From Mimachlamys varia (Eukaryota; Mollusca; Bivalvia; Pectinida; Pectinidae): a stretch of DNA of 64,000 nucleotides. Positions 60,701-63,420 of the stretch are shown here, piece after piece. Each line of letters begins with the position of its first letter. Position 1 is the stretch's first letter. A program made the translations under genes and the position numbers. The stretch is taken from assembly GCA_947623455.1 (NCBI GenBank), contig OX392543.1:19094757-19158756 (forward strand). Reading direction: 5' to 3'. The notes beneath the pieces are model-generated. The model saw nothing but the letters and a program-made list of their open reading frames with translations, was not told the DNA's origin and searched no databases.

Positions 60701-63120
60701 TACACAATATCAACATGTCAGAAGTTGTTTTATTGGGCTATTATATTGAGTTTCATATAAATAAAACTTCTCTTTCTCCAGTTGAAGGCTGTATAACATG
60801 CGTATTTGACAACAATATTTTCCTATAAAAAGCATTGCATTACATGAACTAGCATATATATGGAACATGTACCAGAAATGTATTTAAAGATAAAGAATTC
60901 TTTTTAATGTCTTATTCTCAAGGAATCAAAACTTGTATGTATTTTCTTATAATGATCAAAATATATGTAAAAGGTAATCTAAAATGTCCTAATGCAAGGG
61001 ATATAAATTCAGAAATCGCAACTGATTTTCTTGGATATCCAGAATGAAACACAATCAGTTAACATTTATAAATATGAAACAGGATATTCTGAATCTCCAT
61101 CTTGAAAGAAATAGGTTGTACTTAAGTTCTTAAAAGACTTTTTGTAACTCTTCTTTTATTTTTATTTTCTTTCTCTAGTAATTTTAATTCATTTAATTAT
61201 CATGAATAACTTGTCTGAACTATTTTGCCACATTAAGTTATATAACCATCTCAACAAAACCATTTTACTGTTGCATAATGCTAATATACATACTGATCAA
61301 ATGTTTACGATACTACAGTAACTAATTAAAAAATAATTGACTGTTAATTAAAAAAAACATGAATTTTATTTATTTTACAACAATTATGAAACAAGTTATC
61401 CAACTTATATAAATCACTCTTGTTGGCCTGGATGTTAGCGTACAAGGGGTCTTATTGTGAGAGGAAACAGGAGTACCCAGAGAAAAAAAAACCGGCCGCC
61501 TTGGTGAAAGACAAGTGCGACATCCACTACATCACTCCCCCCCCCCCCCCCCCCCACTGTTAAATTTTTATATAATTAATTGACTGTTAAATTATTGATT
61601 AATAATTAATTGACCTAAGTATCAGGTAATAGATAGACCCATGCCTGATAATAAACCCACACACATATACAGAAGTACAATAAAACAATAATTACAACCA
61701 TTAATACTACAATATTTCTTATAATAAACTACTAACTACCTAAGCTTTGAGTCTGAGAGAGATTAATTAAGAGCTATTTAACCTCCCTTGCATTGCAAAA
61801 CCATCTGCATCCCTCCCACATACGGTAAAGCTTACAATTTATTAGAGGATAAATAGAGATGATTATTATAAATATAATATTTACAGTTTATGATCCTTAA
61901 TTTTTACACCATATACATATATATGCTTCAAAAACTAAAAGAATCCAGTGATTTTTGTTTGCTAAATTTTACTGGTGATCATGAATACAGACTTAAATAA
62001 TGTACATATACTTCCCCTCGCAAAAAGAGTCTCATTTTCCCAAAATGACAAATCTTTGACGTAGAAATCTCACTGAATACACGGTACTTTGAAAGGAGTA
62101 CTGAGATGAATTACTAAACAGTCTTCTGTTTCTAGAATAGTATACAGAACAAAATAGTCGAATAATTTTGATCACTTGGATGTCTGTTTGAAACAAGGGG
62201 GAGATAATATAAGCTAGTACAGTGGACTCCACTTAATATCACTCCTGTTAATATCACATTCCTCTTTATATCATGTTTTTCCCAAGCACAATTTTCTCTA
62301 TATATAACCTATGTAATTTTATTTGGTTAATATCATGTATTTTGAGGTGAAATCCTCTATATATCATGTTTTTCCTAACCAATCACATAAAATATCCAGA
62401 AAATGATGTTATTTCCATTGATTTCAGATAGAACTCATACAAAAAGTTTCATAGAAAATAACAAATATCCCCAAAAATTATTTTTAATTGAAATAATGTT
62501 ATCTATATATTGAAACATCTTCATATGTACAGTAAATAGCTTACTTTTAGTTATAGAGATTGGAAATGCACTAGATTTAGTGGAAAAAACATGTTTCTCT
62601 TAATGTCACATTCCTGTTAATATCATGTTTTTGTCTGACAAATGCAACATGATATAAAGAAGAGTGCACTCACCCACTGCAGTAAAATAAAGTAGAGAAA
62701 TTCTCTATAGAAACTTAGGGGCTGGTAGCTTATAACCAGTCTAATGAATTACCAGTGGGTAAAGTGTCAGAAGTTTGTCATAACTCAAATCTAGTGTTAA
62801 ATACATTAGAGATCCTAAATAATAGGTCTCATATATAAGTAAGGATCTCTTTGGGGGCAAGATTTTGGTATTTATACCAATATTTTTCCTGCAAATCTCA
62901 TTAAAAATTCAAAATTTGAATTACTTTATACAGACAAAATCTCACAACAATTCTAATAATCTTATAAAATCCCTCAACTTCTCCCAAAGGTTTTAAGAGC
63001 CAGAATCACACCTGGTCCCATCTCAGATCAAGTAGTTAGTACAAAATATAAATAATACATCATCATCTTGAATACAATCTTCCACTTTCAATCAGAGAAA
63101 TTACCATAGACGTTTGTCAT
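10712..63120 (-). CDS. TRAK1: TRAK/Milton mitochondrial transport adaptor, whole coding span (17 exons)
   Basis: TRAK/Milton proteins hold Miro on the outer mitochondrial membrane and recruit kinesin-1 and dynein-dynactin, so that mitochondria move along microtubules (family knowledge). The coding exons are 63105-63120, 55391-55594, 35202-35278, 31161-31277, 30657-30754, 26279-26372, 25727-25805, 24915-25045, 24025-24099, 22466-22689, 21210-21536, 20076-20228, 17926-18107, 16943-17089, 15693-15795, 15248-15289 and 10712-11378, all on the minus strand. They sum to 2736 nt, or 911 residues plus stop, with GT-AG borders and matching phases throughout. HAP1_N coiled coil covers about residues 6-300, the CC1-box AARIG is at 107-111, and a Spindly-like IASEL is at 348-352. 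Conserved TRAK C-terminal blocks lie near 498-530, 582-620 and 715-730. Only exon 1 is weakly supported. The family is TRAK/Milton rather than HAP1, because the long C-terminal half is present; choosing TRAK1 over TRAK2 is not meaningful in an invertebrate. Confidence 0.93.
12360..13592. mobile_element. 1.2-kb element bounded by 46-bp terminal inverted repeats
   Basis: The left arm at 12360-12405 (tattttacacaaccaaaat) and the right arm at 13546-13592 are inverted copies with only a few differences. Inside lies a second perfect 25-bp hairpin with arms at 12436-12460 and 12504-12528. An exact 18-bp direct repeat (taactcatttgcatgtt plus one base) is present at 12305-12322 and again at 13593-13610. 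No transposase is encoded. It looks like a non-autonomous foldback DNA transposon that is more GC- and CpG-rich (13080-13330) than its surroundings. Confidence 0.65.
14099..14175 (+). repeat. tRNA-like segment (SINE head or tRNA pseudogene)
   Basis: It has a D-arm-like box, tagcccagcggtagagc, followed about 30 bases on by a B-box-like tgttcgaagcccc, the spacing of an internal pol III promoter. The acceptor and anticodon stems do not pair cleanly, so a functional tRNA is unlikely. A tRNA-derived SINE fragment is the better reading. Confidence 0.4.
14724..14797. repeat. Short palindromic dispersed repeat, copy 3
   Basis: It reads ttaagtcattcactccctga ... tttgaactcttccaattg ... tttcaagggttga, the inverse orientation of the copies at 2745 and 5757. 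Confidence 0.55.
15248..15289 (-). CDS. TRAK1: TRAK exon 16, 42-base microexon
   Basis: Residues 676-689 are an acidic stretch ([13 protein letters not shown]). The acceptor is tttacag and the donor is GTAAGT. The phases (one base in, two bases out) fit exons 15 and 17 exactly, which is the main support for so small an exon. Such acidic linkers vary in the family and it may be alternatively included. Confidence 0.78.
15693..15795 (-). CDS. TRAK1: TRAK exon 15
   Basis: It covers residues 642-675. The acceptor is gtgtattacag and the donor is GTAAGT. It follows the conserved acidic FEED block with DDYEDN and continues with a Ser/Thr-rich linker (TVKHPTQLV). The phases match both neighbours. The intron side of the acceptor runs straight into a 35-bp minisatellite. 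Confidence 0.85.
15811..16470. repeat. 35-bp minisatellite, about 19 copies, at exon 15 acceptor
   Basis: The unit contains tcatctatcagttatacag then tgaattcctcttattg and is repeated almost without change, with one copy shortened. The array starts within 20 bases of the exon 15 acceptor. The acceptor-proximal intron (minus strand ctgtataactg) resembles the repeat unit, so the array probably grew from the splice-site region itself. Confidence 0.92.
16943..17089 (-). CDS. TRAK1: TRAK exon 14, conserved HWQQLA block
   Basis: It covers residues 593-641. It contains [18 protein letters not shown], followed by a Gly/Pro block with RPGV and KGE, then the acidic [11 protein letters not shown]; all are hallmark TRAK C-terminal sequence. 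The acceptor is ccctag, the donor is GTACGT, and the phase is 1 at both ends. In vertebrate TRAKs this half of the protein takes part in mitochondrial targeting and Miro binding (family knowledge). Confidence 0.95.
17610..17756. repeat. Dispersed 'accagtgaaatatc' repeat, deleted copy
   Basis: It shares its start (ttaccagtgaaatatcaaaa) and end (gaaatatatttggtattact) with the copies at 18206 and 60115 but lacks their middle. The internal units gatatttttcac and gtgaaaaatatc are inverted copies of each other. Confidence 0.65.
17926..18107 (-). CDS. TRAK1: TRAK exon 13
   Basis: It covers residues 532-592. A Ser/Thr-rich linker is followed by [12 protein letters not shown], the block that precedes the HWQQLA region in all TRAKs. 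The acceptor is ctataacag, the donor is GTAGGT, and phases match. Two plus-strand open frames across it are shadows. Confidence 0.93.
18206..18442. repeat. Dispersed 'accagtgaaatatc' repeat, longer copy
   Basis: Same family as 17610-17756, about 450 bases upstream in the gene. It includes the middle section with alternating gatatttttcac and gtgaaaaat hairpin units and the ctggtttgaccaatcaga phrase also seen at 60280. Confidence 0.65.
19446..19833. mobile_element. 388-bp MITE with aaggcccaatatacgtaactt ends, copy 1
   Basis: The left end aaggcccaatatacgtaac is mirrored at the right end (gttatgtatattgggcctt). TA lies on both sides, consistent with a Tc1/mariner-type target duplication. It contains no coding frame. 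An inverted second copy is at 32754-33138. Confidence 0.75.
20076..20228 (-). CDS. TRAK1: TRAK exon 12, [13 protein letters not shown] block
   Basis: It covers residues 481-531. [20 protein letters not shown] and the following acidic/basic helix ([13 protein letters not shown]) match a highly conserved TRAK segment. The acceptor is tgtataacag. The donor GTTTGT is the weakest in the gene but is forced by phase and by the next exon. The overlapping plus-strand frame is a shadow. Confidence 0.93.
20587..21203. repeat. 24-bp minisatellite, about 25 copies, at exon 11 donor
   Basis: The unit is acagttggacagacaact plus ccataa or ccccta variants. It runs up to the exon 11 donor (GTAAGT at 21204-21209), so the intron is only a few bases old sequence before the array begins. 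Because 24 is a multiple of three, both strands stay open and give repetitive false frames. Confidence 0.92.
21210..21536 (-). CDS. TRAK1: TRAK exon 11
   Basis: It covers residues 372-480. It opens with [15 protein letters not shown], matching the conserved 'KRVFETV' step after the coiled-coil region, then becomes a Ser/Gly-rich low-complexity linker with several near-repeats ([13 protein letters not shown]) and ends [17 protein letters not shown]. The acceptor is tttgccag and the donor is GTAAGT. Vertebrate TRAKs have a similarly variable linker here. Confidence 0.93.
21540..22465 (-). other. TRAK intron 10
   Basis: AT-rich intron of about 0.9 kb with no coding sequence. There is a gacagacagacag-like run near 21985. 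The donor is GTGAGT at 22460-22465 and the acceptor is at 21537. Nothing else is seen. Confidence 0.7.
22466..22689 (-). CDS. TRAK1: TRAK exon 10, end of coiled coil and Spindly-like motif
   Basis: It covers residues 298-371. The coiled coil [19 protein letters not shown] continues into a basic stretch (RRLRRKHKP) and then [20 protein letters not shown] at residues 348-352 fits the dynactin-binding Spindly motif L(A/F)xE(I/L) loosely, with Ile in the first position. The acceptor is cattacag and the donor GTGAGT. Confidence 0.94.
22690..22910. repeat. 39-bp degenerate minisatellite next to exon 10 acceptor
   Basis: About five and a half diverged copies of a unit containing atgcaccaatgaaatacaag and tttacaag.. 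acttgaa. The first copy starts at the acceptor of exon 10. Later copies decay with distance from the exon. Confidence 0.75.
22995..23934. repeat. 24-bp minisatellite, about 39 copies
   Basis: The unit is taagtaattctctacaat plus atccaa. The minus strand reads as an endless LLDIVENY peptide, but the array lies wholly inside an intron and has no splice context. It ends about 90 bases from the exon 9 donor. Some copies carry tgtaat or ttcaat variants, clustered in two blocks (23230 and 23330), suggesting segmental duplication within the array. Confidence 0.92.
24025..24099 (-). CDS. TRAK1: TRAK exon 9, coiled coil
   Basis: It covers residues 273-297: [19 protein letters not shown] then KHLTKE. 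It matches the 'ENEEL..HL.ASKDAQRQLT.E' stretch of vertebrate TRAKs. It is in phase 0 at both ends, with acceptor gtttgtag and donor GTATGT. Confidence 0.93.
24170..24352 (-). mobile_element. tRNA-derived SINE
   Basis: Read on minus, it begins with a tRNA-like head: an A-box-like tggtgcagtggatagcgc and a B-box-like gtttgattcc with normal spacing. It continues into a body with ctccgggtactccagtttcc. A related, decayed copy lies at 61403-61535. It probably belongs to the tRNA-SINE families widespread in bivalves; I cannot name the family securely. Confidence 0.6.
24655..24788. repeat. CAT/ATC microsatellite
   Basis: A degenerate catcat tract leads into a pure tca/atc run from about 24736 to 24788. 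It gives a false poly-Ser frame on plus. It sits in intron 8, between exons 8 and 9. Confidence 0.9.
24915..25045 (-). CDS. TRAK1: TRAK exon 8, coiled coil
   Basis: It covers residues 229-272. [19 protein letters not shown] is followed by [18 protein letters not shown], nearly the vertebrate TRAK consensus for this heptad region. The acceptor is tttaatag, the donor GTAAGT, phase 1 in and 0 out. This part of the coiled coil lies in the region mapped as kinesin-binding in TRAKs (family knowledge). Confidence 0.95.
25191..25605. mobile_element. TACAGT-type MITE, family A copy 1
   Basis: The ends are tacagtggattccacttaat and its inverted relative (reverse complement tacagtacattcctcttta). About 415 bp with TA at both borders and no transposase. 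Internal phrases such as ttaatatcacattcctcttt recur. A second copy in the same orientation is at 62218-62673. The TIR style suggests pogo/Tigger or mariner. Confidence 0.7.
25727..25805 (-). CDS. TRAK1: TRAK exon 7, coiled coil
   Basis: It covers residues 203-228. [19 protein letters not shown] then SDCLEQL corresponds to the conserved 'YEEKEQQLV.DCVKEL' block. The acceptor is aatttcag, the donor GTAAGT, phase 0 in and 1 out. Confidence 0.95.
25919..25994. repeat. Short palindromic dispersed repeat, copy 4
   Basis: It reads tccctgaagatacatttgaa ... ttctaattcaaagg ... ttcaggggtgaacaagtta, the orientation of copy 3. Confidence 0.55.
26093..26118. repeat. 26-base poly-T run
   Basis: An uninterrupted homopolymer. 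On the minus (sense) strand it is poly-A inside intron 6, possibly the tail of a decayed retroposed insertion. Confidence 0.8.
26165..26262 (+). mobile_element. SINE-like fragment with ccaaa tail
   Basis: It contains tcctccacctcaaaacctgg, ggacgtaaaacaaaataa and a short aaaccaaacc tail. The same segments occur in the opposite orientation at 31558-31690. It lies 16 bases downstream of the exon 6 donor. Confidence 0.55.
26279..26372 (-). CDS. TRAK1: TRAK exon 6, coiled coil
   Basis: It covers residues 171-202. A short Gly-rich start ([12 protein letters not shown]) leads into [18 protein letters not shown], matching 'LDSLQKKLKDLEEENV.LR' of TRAKs. The acceptor is gttttag, the donor GTGAGT, and the phases fit. 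Confidence 0.94.
26467..26646. mobile_element. TACAGT-type MITE, family B (180 bp)
   Basis: The left end taccgtataactgtctaaac pairs with the reverse complement of the right end, tacagtgtaacttgtctaaa. No coding frame. The borders carry TA. This is the most compact of the five elements of this style in the window. Confidence 0.65.
26801..30640. repeat. 59-bp minisatellite, about 65 copies (3.8 kb)
   Basis: The consensus unit combines gtgtaagtgagtgtaaaccc, ctggattatcaaggatgac and atatcccttgggtacagaga. Copies differ at fixed sites (attatc/agtatc, atatccc/ataccc/aaacccc), in patterns repeated over several units, which shows higher-order duplication. Some units are partly deleted (29260, 29330, 29670, 30380). 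The array occupies almost all of intron 5 and ends about 10 bases from the exon 5 donor. Frames rotate because 59 is not a multiple of three. Each plus-strand unit contains a donor-like GTAAGTGAG, antisense to the gene. Confidence 0.95.
30657..30754 (-). CDS. TRAK1: TRAK exon 5
   Basis: It covers residues 139-170. [19 protein letters not shown] matches 'VSQLRHELSMKDELLQ', followed by an acidic Ser-rich step ([12 protein letters not shown]) like the vertebrate ESEPES..STP segment. The acceptor is attaaacag and the donor GTAAGG; it ends in phase 2. The open plus-strand frame over it is a shadow. Confidence 0.94.
31161..31277 (-). CDS. TRAK1: TRAK exon 4, CC1-box
   Basis: It covers residues 100-138. 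[19 protein letters not shown] includes AARIG (107-111), which fits the CC1-box (AAxxG) that contacts the dynein light intermediate chain in activating adaptors. The coiled coil continues with [14 protein letters not shown]. It is phase 0 at both ends, with acceptor gtttccag and donor GTGAGT. Confidence 0.96.
31380..31930. repeat. AGGTCA/GACCTAC dispersed repeat, copy interrupted by a SINE
   Basis: It shares aggtcagtttgacctactt, aagtatgaagtt and acagtgacaagtaa with the longer copy at 34690-35110. It is split by the insertion at 31558-31690. The remainder of intron 3 between 31930 and 32750 shows nothing recognisable. Confidence 0.55.
31558..31690 (-). mobile_element. SINE-like insertion with 8-bp target duplication
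   Basis: 133 bases bounded by caagtatg at 31550-31557 and again at 31691-31698. On minus, the element runs from gggag..ggagcaggtactg through ggatactccggctttcctcc to a ccaaaccaaaccaaa tail. The host sequence is itself an AGGTCA-type repeat whose intact form (aagtatgaagttccagtgac) is visible at 34980, so the insertion breakpoint is clear. Confidence 0.7.
32754..33138. mobile_element. 385-bp MITE with aaggcccaatatacgtaactt ends, copy 2 (inverted)
   Basis: Same ends and internal sequence as 19446-19833 but in the opposite orientation; for example the end ttctgaagttacgtatattg. TA flanks the right border; the left border has mutated (GA). Confidence 0.75.
33922..34046. repeat. 69-bp direct duplication
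   Basis: Two nearly identical copies begin ggctagaaactgcttttgc at 33922 and 33991. They differ at about one base in the shared 56 bases, so the duplication is recent. It lies in intron 3. Confidence 0.85.
34690..35110. repeat. AGGTCA/GACCTAC dispersed repeat, tandem-like copy
   Basis: Two successive units of about 130 bases each carry aaatgtaggt.acagygacctact and aagtatgaa.tt.cagtgacaag. The tail, agaaggacggaaggacaca, resembles the end of the copy at 31870. Confidence 0.6.
35202..35278 (-). CDS. TRAK1: TRAK exon 3, common acceptor exon for all N-termini
   Basis: It covers residues 74-99. [19 protein letters not shown] then VNRLLEE is almost the vertebrate TRAK sequence. The acceptor is gttttgcag and the donor GTAAGC. 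It starts in phase 1 (two bases complete the first codon): a donor exon ending in A gives Ile, one ending in G gives Val. Three upstream exons in this window fit it. Its 5' half has been duplicated three times in the adjacent intron. Confidence 0.96.
35279..35560 (-). repeat. Three tandem partial copies of exon 3 with its acceptor
   Basis: Units of 80, 84 and 80 bases (junction points at 35280, 35360, 35444 and 35524) each join about 48 bases of exon 3's 5' part to about 35 bases of the preceding intron (aacaacaaaatcaaattac). Each copy keeps an AG acceptor (ttttacag or ttttgcag) followed by TCCTATGTG or TTCTATGTG. In frame, the copies read [13 protein letters not shown] and then hit a stop, and they have no donor of their own, so they are pseudo-exon fragments. 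Confidence 0.9.
36105..36427. repeat. About 20-bp AT-rich tandem repeat
   Basis: Degenerate units of the form gctaaaataagatattaaaa, about 16 copies. It lies between exon 3 and the large alternative first exon. No coding potential; 36430-37059 holds nothing else recognisable. Confidence 0.85.
37060..38104 (-). CDS. TRAK1: Alternative first coding exon of TRAK, 348 codons
   Basis: An open frame from ATG at 38104 ([14 protein letters not shown]) to a GTAAGC donor at 37054-37059, ending in phase 1 with A, so that it joins exon 3 as ...EEFYSR-ILCAERV. A 348-codon frame is very unlikely by chance in this AT-rich DNA. The product part is hydrophilic: acidic, Ser-rich stretches (SDSESEKMD), a basic stretch ([11 protein letters not shown]) and a basic helix-like stretch ([13 protein letters not shown]), ending in an acidic [15 protein letters not shown] recognise no domain. 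A longer start at 38122 would need TTG and was rejected. The donor could be skipped, in which case the frame runs 15 codons into the intron and stops. Confidence 0.72.
40791..40946. mobile_element. Small element with cagggtttgcg ends
   Basis: It starts cagggtttgcgtttaag and ends cagcgcaaaccatg, whose reverse complement is catggtttgcgctg. The ends pair over about 11-14 bases. Inner aaggacccca phrases repeat three times. hAT-like ends; no clean target duplication seen. Confidence 0.4.
41901..42376. mobile_element. TACAGT-type MITE, family C (476 bp), Tigger/pogo-like ends
   Basis: The left end tacagtgtaccctcgttata is mirrored by the right end tcgagggtacactgta, with TA at both borders. The end region contains tandem ggcggta/ggtggcgata units. 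A 124-codon open frame inside is not recognisable as transposase and the element is short, so it is non-autonomous. The ends resemble Tigger/pogo termini. Confidence 0.7.
42555..42654. repeat. 63-bp-period direct duplication
   Basis: Two identical 37-base copies containing cccagtagggcgtttttcac start at 42555 and 42618. They are separated by 26 unique bases. Confidence 0.85.
44189..44258 (-). CDS. TRAK1: Alternative first coding exon of TRAK, 23 codons
   Basis: ATG at 44258 opens [19 protein letters not shown] then DDFA, and the frame ends in G followed by a GTAAAA donor. It is phase 1, so it joins exon 3 as ...[11 protein letters not shown]. Joined this way it also restores Val at the position where vertebrate short isoforms have it (from memory). 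The start MDEN is shared with the 348-codon exon. It is short, so the support is the ATG, the donor, the phase and the coding-like composition together. Confidence 0.6.
44259..45090. other. Upstream region of the 23-codon first exon
   Basis: No coding sequence. It may hold the 5' UTR and promoter of the short isoform; gtgaccgggcacac near 44320 is the only GC-richer spot. From about 44800 the sequence grades into degenerate caaggtcattgaa units that precede the minisatellite. Confidence 0.35.
45100..47335. repeat. 24-bp minisatellite, about 93 units (2.2 kb)
   Basis: The unit is ccaatgacaccaaacttt plus gagagg. A 23-bp variant (tatgtgggccagtgacacc) fills 45550-46020, and 24-bp units fill the rest. 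Higher-order blocks of several units (containing actaatgatatcaaac) recur at 46620, 46950, 47120 and 47250. Both strands are open for hundreds of codons because 24 is divisible by three; the peptides ([16 protein letters not shown]) are not taken as real. Confidence 0.95.
47340..48940. other. Intronic stretch with no recognised feature
   Basis: AT-rich DNA of the long intron 2 with a 13-base poly-C at 48580-48592. No coding exon seen on either strand. Confidence 0.5.
48990..49320. promoter_or_regulatory. Promoter-like region with YY1-type site and local CpG cluster
   Basis: It contains a CACGTG E-box near 49022, ccgccatctt at 49088-49097 (the reverse of the YY1 core AAGATGGCGG) and a CpG-rich patch at 49262-49312 (gcgcgc, ccgcggcgcc) that stands out in CpG-poor surroundings. 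It could drive a plus-strand transcript starting MDNPSRIP, a minus-strand short TRAK isoform, or both. This is motif evidence only. Confidence 0.35.
49174..49198 (+). CDS. Possible plus-strand first coding exon (MDNPSRIP-G)
   Basis: ATG at 49174 is followed by eight codons and a consensus GTGAGT donor at 49199. The sequence lies directly downstream of promoter-like motifs. I found no following exon on plus within the window, so the gene would have to extend beyond 64000 across the TRAK 5' exons, or the call is wrong. Confidence 0.25.
49639..49808. mobile_element. Small element with cagtgttctcac / cagggttctcat ends
   Basis: Ends of about 16 bases are inverted copies (cagtgttctcactaa and the reverse complement of ttaatgagaaccctg). 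The middle has repeated accggct units. It is hAT-like; flanking 8-bp sequences match only in part. Confidence 0.45.
49810..52140. other. Intronic stretch with no recognised feature
   Basis: AT-rich DNA. Open frames here are short and lack protein-like composition or splice context. Nothing supported. Confidence 0.5.
52148..52500. repeat. 39-40-bp minisatellite, about 9 copies
   Basis: The unit joins gaatttgccctgtctttatt and ccgccctctcatgaaacatt. The first and last copies have gaaaagatttg, the middle ones gaaacatttg. The tail runs into ttcgccctgtgt...gggcgaaaagg, which may be the parent dispersed repeat. Confidence 0.9.
52510..54580. other. Intronic stretch with no recognised feature
   Basis: AT-rich DNA of intron 2 with no coding exon that I can support on either strand. 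Confidence 0.5.
54587..54766. mobile_element. TACAGT-type MITE, family D (180 bp)
   Basis: The left end tacagtaaaacctgctataa and the reverse complement of the right end, tacagttagtcatgtctata, pair imperfectly. Inner ataaaggacacct units repeat four times. TA borders. No coding frame. Confidence 0.65.
55391..55594 (-). CDS. TRAK1: TRAK exon 2, start of the HAP1_N domain
   Basis: It covers residues 6-73. [19 protein letters not shown] is followed by [12 protein letters not shown] and [13 protein letters not shown], a clear match to the vertebrate TRAK N-terminal conserved block. The acceptor is ggatttccag and the donor GTAAGT. It ends in phase 1 with A, giving ...KYF-ILCAERV on joining exon 3, 20 kb away. 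In TRAKs this block precedes the kinesin-binding coiled coil. Confidence 0.95.
55630..55870. repeat. 123-bp direct duplication just upstream of exon 2
   Basis: Two nearly identical copies start at 55630 and 55753 (each with tttcagaatgattttataaa). The first copy is 36 bases upstream of the exon 2 acceptor. Both copies carry tttcag, a potential decoy acceptor. Confidence 0.9.
56415..56500. repeat. Short palindromic dispersed repeat, copy 5
   Basis: It reads ttactcccaaaaatttataa ... ccaacatttgatttggaaga ... tggggttgaatgagttaa; same orientation as copies 1 and 2. Confidence 0.55.
57842..57932. repeat. Short palindromic dispersed repeat, copy 6
   Basis: It reads taacctattaaatcctaaag ... tttgaactcttccaatact ... 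ttcaggggtgaattgatta. It contains most of both arms, like copies 3 and 4. Confidence 0.55.
58731..59860. repeat. About 55-bp degenerate minisatellite, about 20 copies
   Basis: The unit combines ttacctccccttgaggatcc, ctgtcccact and gtggtttttcctatacaa. Copies are diverged, with short insertions (cacagt, gggccc). Peptide-like frames on plus ([10 protein letters not shown] and similar) come from the repeat. It lies in intron 1. Confidence 0.9.
60115..60413. repeat. Dispersed 'accagtgaaatatc' repeat, third copy
   Basis: Same family and orientation as 17610 and 18206. It includes an expanded middle with two tandem gagaaatatgatatttttcac units. It ends gatattactgaagacacc. Confidence 0.65.
60420..61400. 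other. Intronic stretch with no recognised feature
   Basis: AT-rich part of intron 1 without coding sequence. Confidence 0.5.
61403..61555 (-). mobile_element. Decayed SINE-like copy ending in a 19-base poly-C
   Basis: It shares cgttggcc-like sequence, ggaaac.ggagtacccagaga and ccgccttggtgaaagacaag with the SINE at 24170-24352. On plus it is followed by C19 at 61537-61555. The tRNA-like head is mostly lost. Confidence 0.45.
61560..62215. other. Intronic stretch with no recognised feature
   Basis: AT-rich part of intron 1; no coding sequence seen. Confidence 0.5.
62218..62673. mobile_element. TACAGT-type MITE, family A copy 2
   Basis: It begins tacagtggactccacttaat and ends aagaagagtgcact; the interior matches 25191-25605 throughout, with about 40 extra bases near 62440-62490. 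Same orientation as copy 1. Confidence 0.7.
63105..63120 (-). CDS. TRAK1: TRAK exon 1, start codon and five codons
   Basis: ATG at 63120 reads MTNVY and ends in G before a GTAATT donor at 63099-63104. The phase fits exon 2, giving NVY-DVCNS. An in-frame TAG lies a few codons upstream, so this ATG would be the true start if the exon is used. Support is positional: right phase, right strand, YY1-like motif about 80 bases upstream. A 16-base coding part is too short to prove, and an exon beyond the window could replace it. Confidence 0.42.
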
Positions 63121-63203
63121 TCCAATAAACTCCTAAATCCATCTGCTAGTGTATTCTCAAACATTGCTACTGCAAATATAAAATGACGCAATATACTAGC
63201 CAT
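63117..63203 (-). other. Possible upstream ORF overlapping the TRAK start (ATGA)
   Basis: ATG at 63203 opens a 28-codon frame (MASILRHFIFAVAMFENTL and on) that ends in TGA at 63117-63119, overlapping the predicted ATG at 63118-63120 by two bases. If the transcript begins upstream, this would act as a regulatory upstream ORF. Confidence 0.3.
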
Positions 63204-63420
63204 CTTGCAGTTGCAGGCTTCGGATGCTGAGCCACGCTGTGGATAACCATGCAGTGCCAAACATTCATCTGACTCAGAATCAAGCCTGTGGCTGAGACTG
63301 GATGACTTGTAAACATTCATCAGAACAAGAATGACATGCACACACATACACACATATACAGATATAGGGATGAGTGTAATTATGATGATAAATGTATTCA
63401 TAATGGGAAAGTTTCTAAGC
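63195..63420 (-). promoter_or_regulatory. TRAK1: Candidate promoter and 5' UTR of the canonical TRAK transcript
   Basis: The minus strand carries GCAAGATGGC at about 63200-63209, close to the YY1 core AAGATGGC that is often found just downstream of transcription starts, and a GCGTCA half-site at 63184-63189. No TATA box is convincing. Sequence above 63420 is AT-rich with no feature seen. Confidence 0.3.

Noticed and set aside
63117..63401. A 94-codon frame as the protein start of TRAK or a separate gene
   Set aside because: It has no donor in frame and stops at the predicted TRAK ATG; only its last 28 codons are considered, as a possible upstream ORF.
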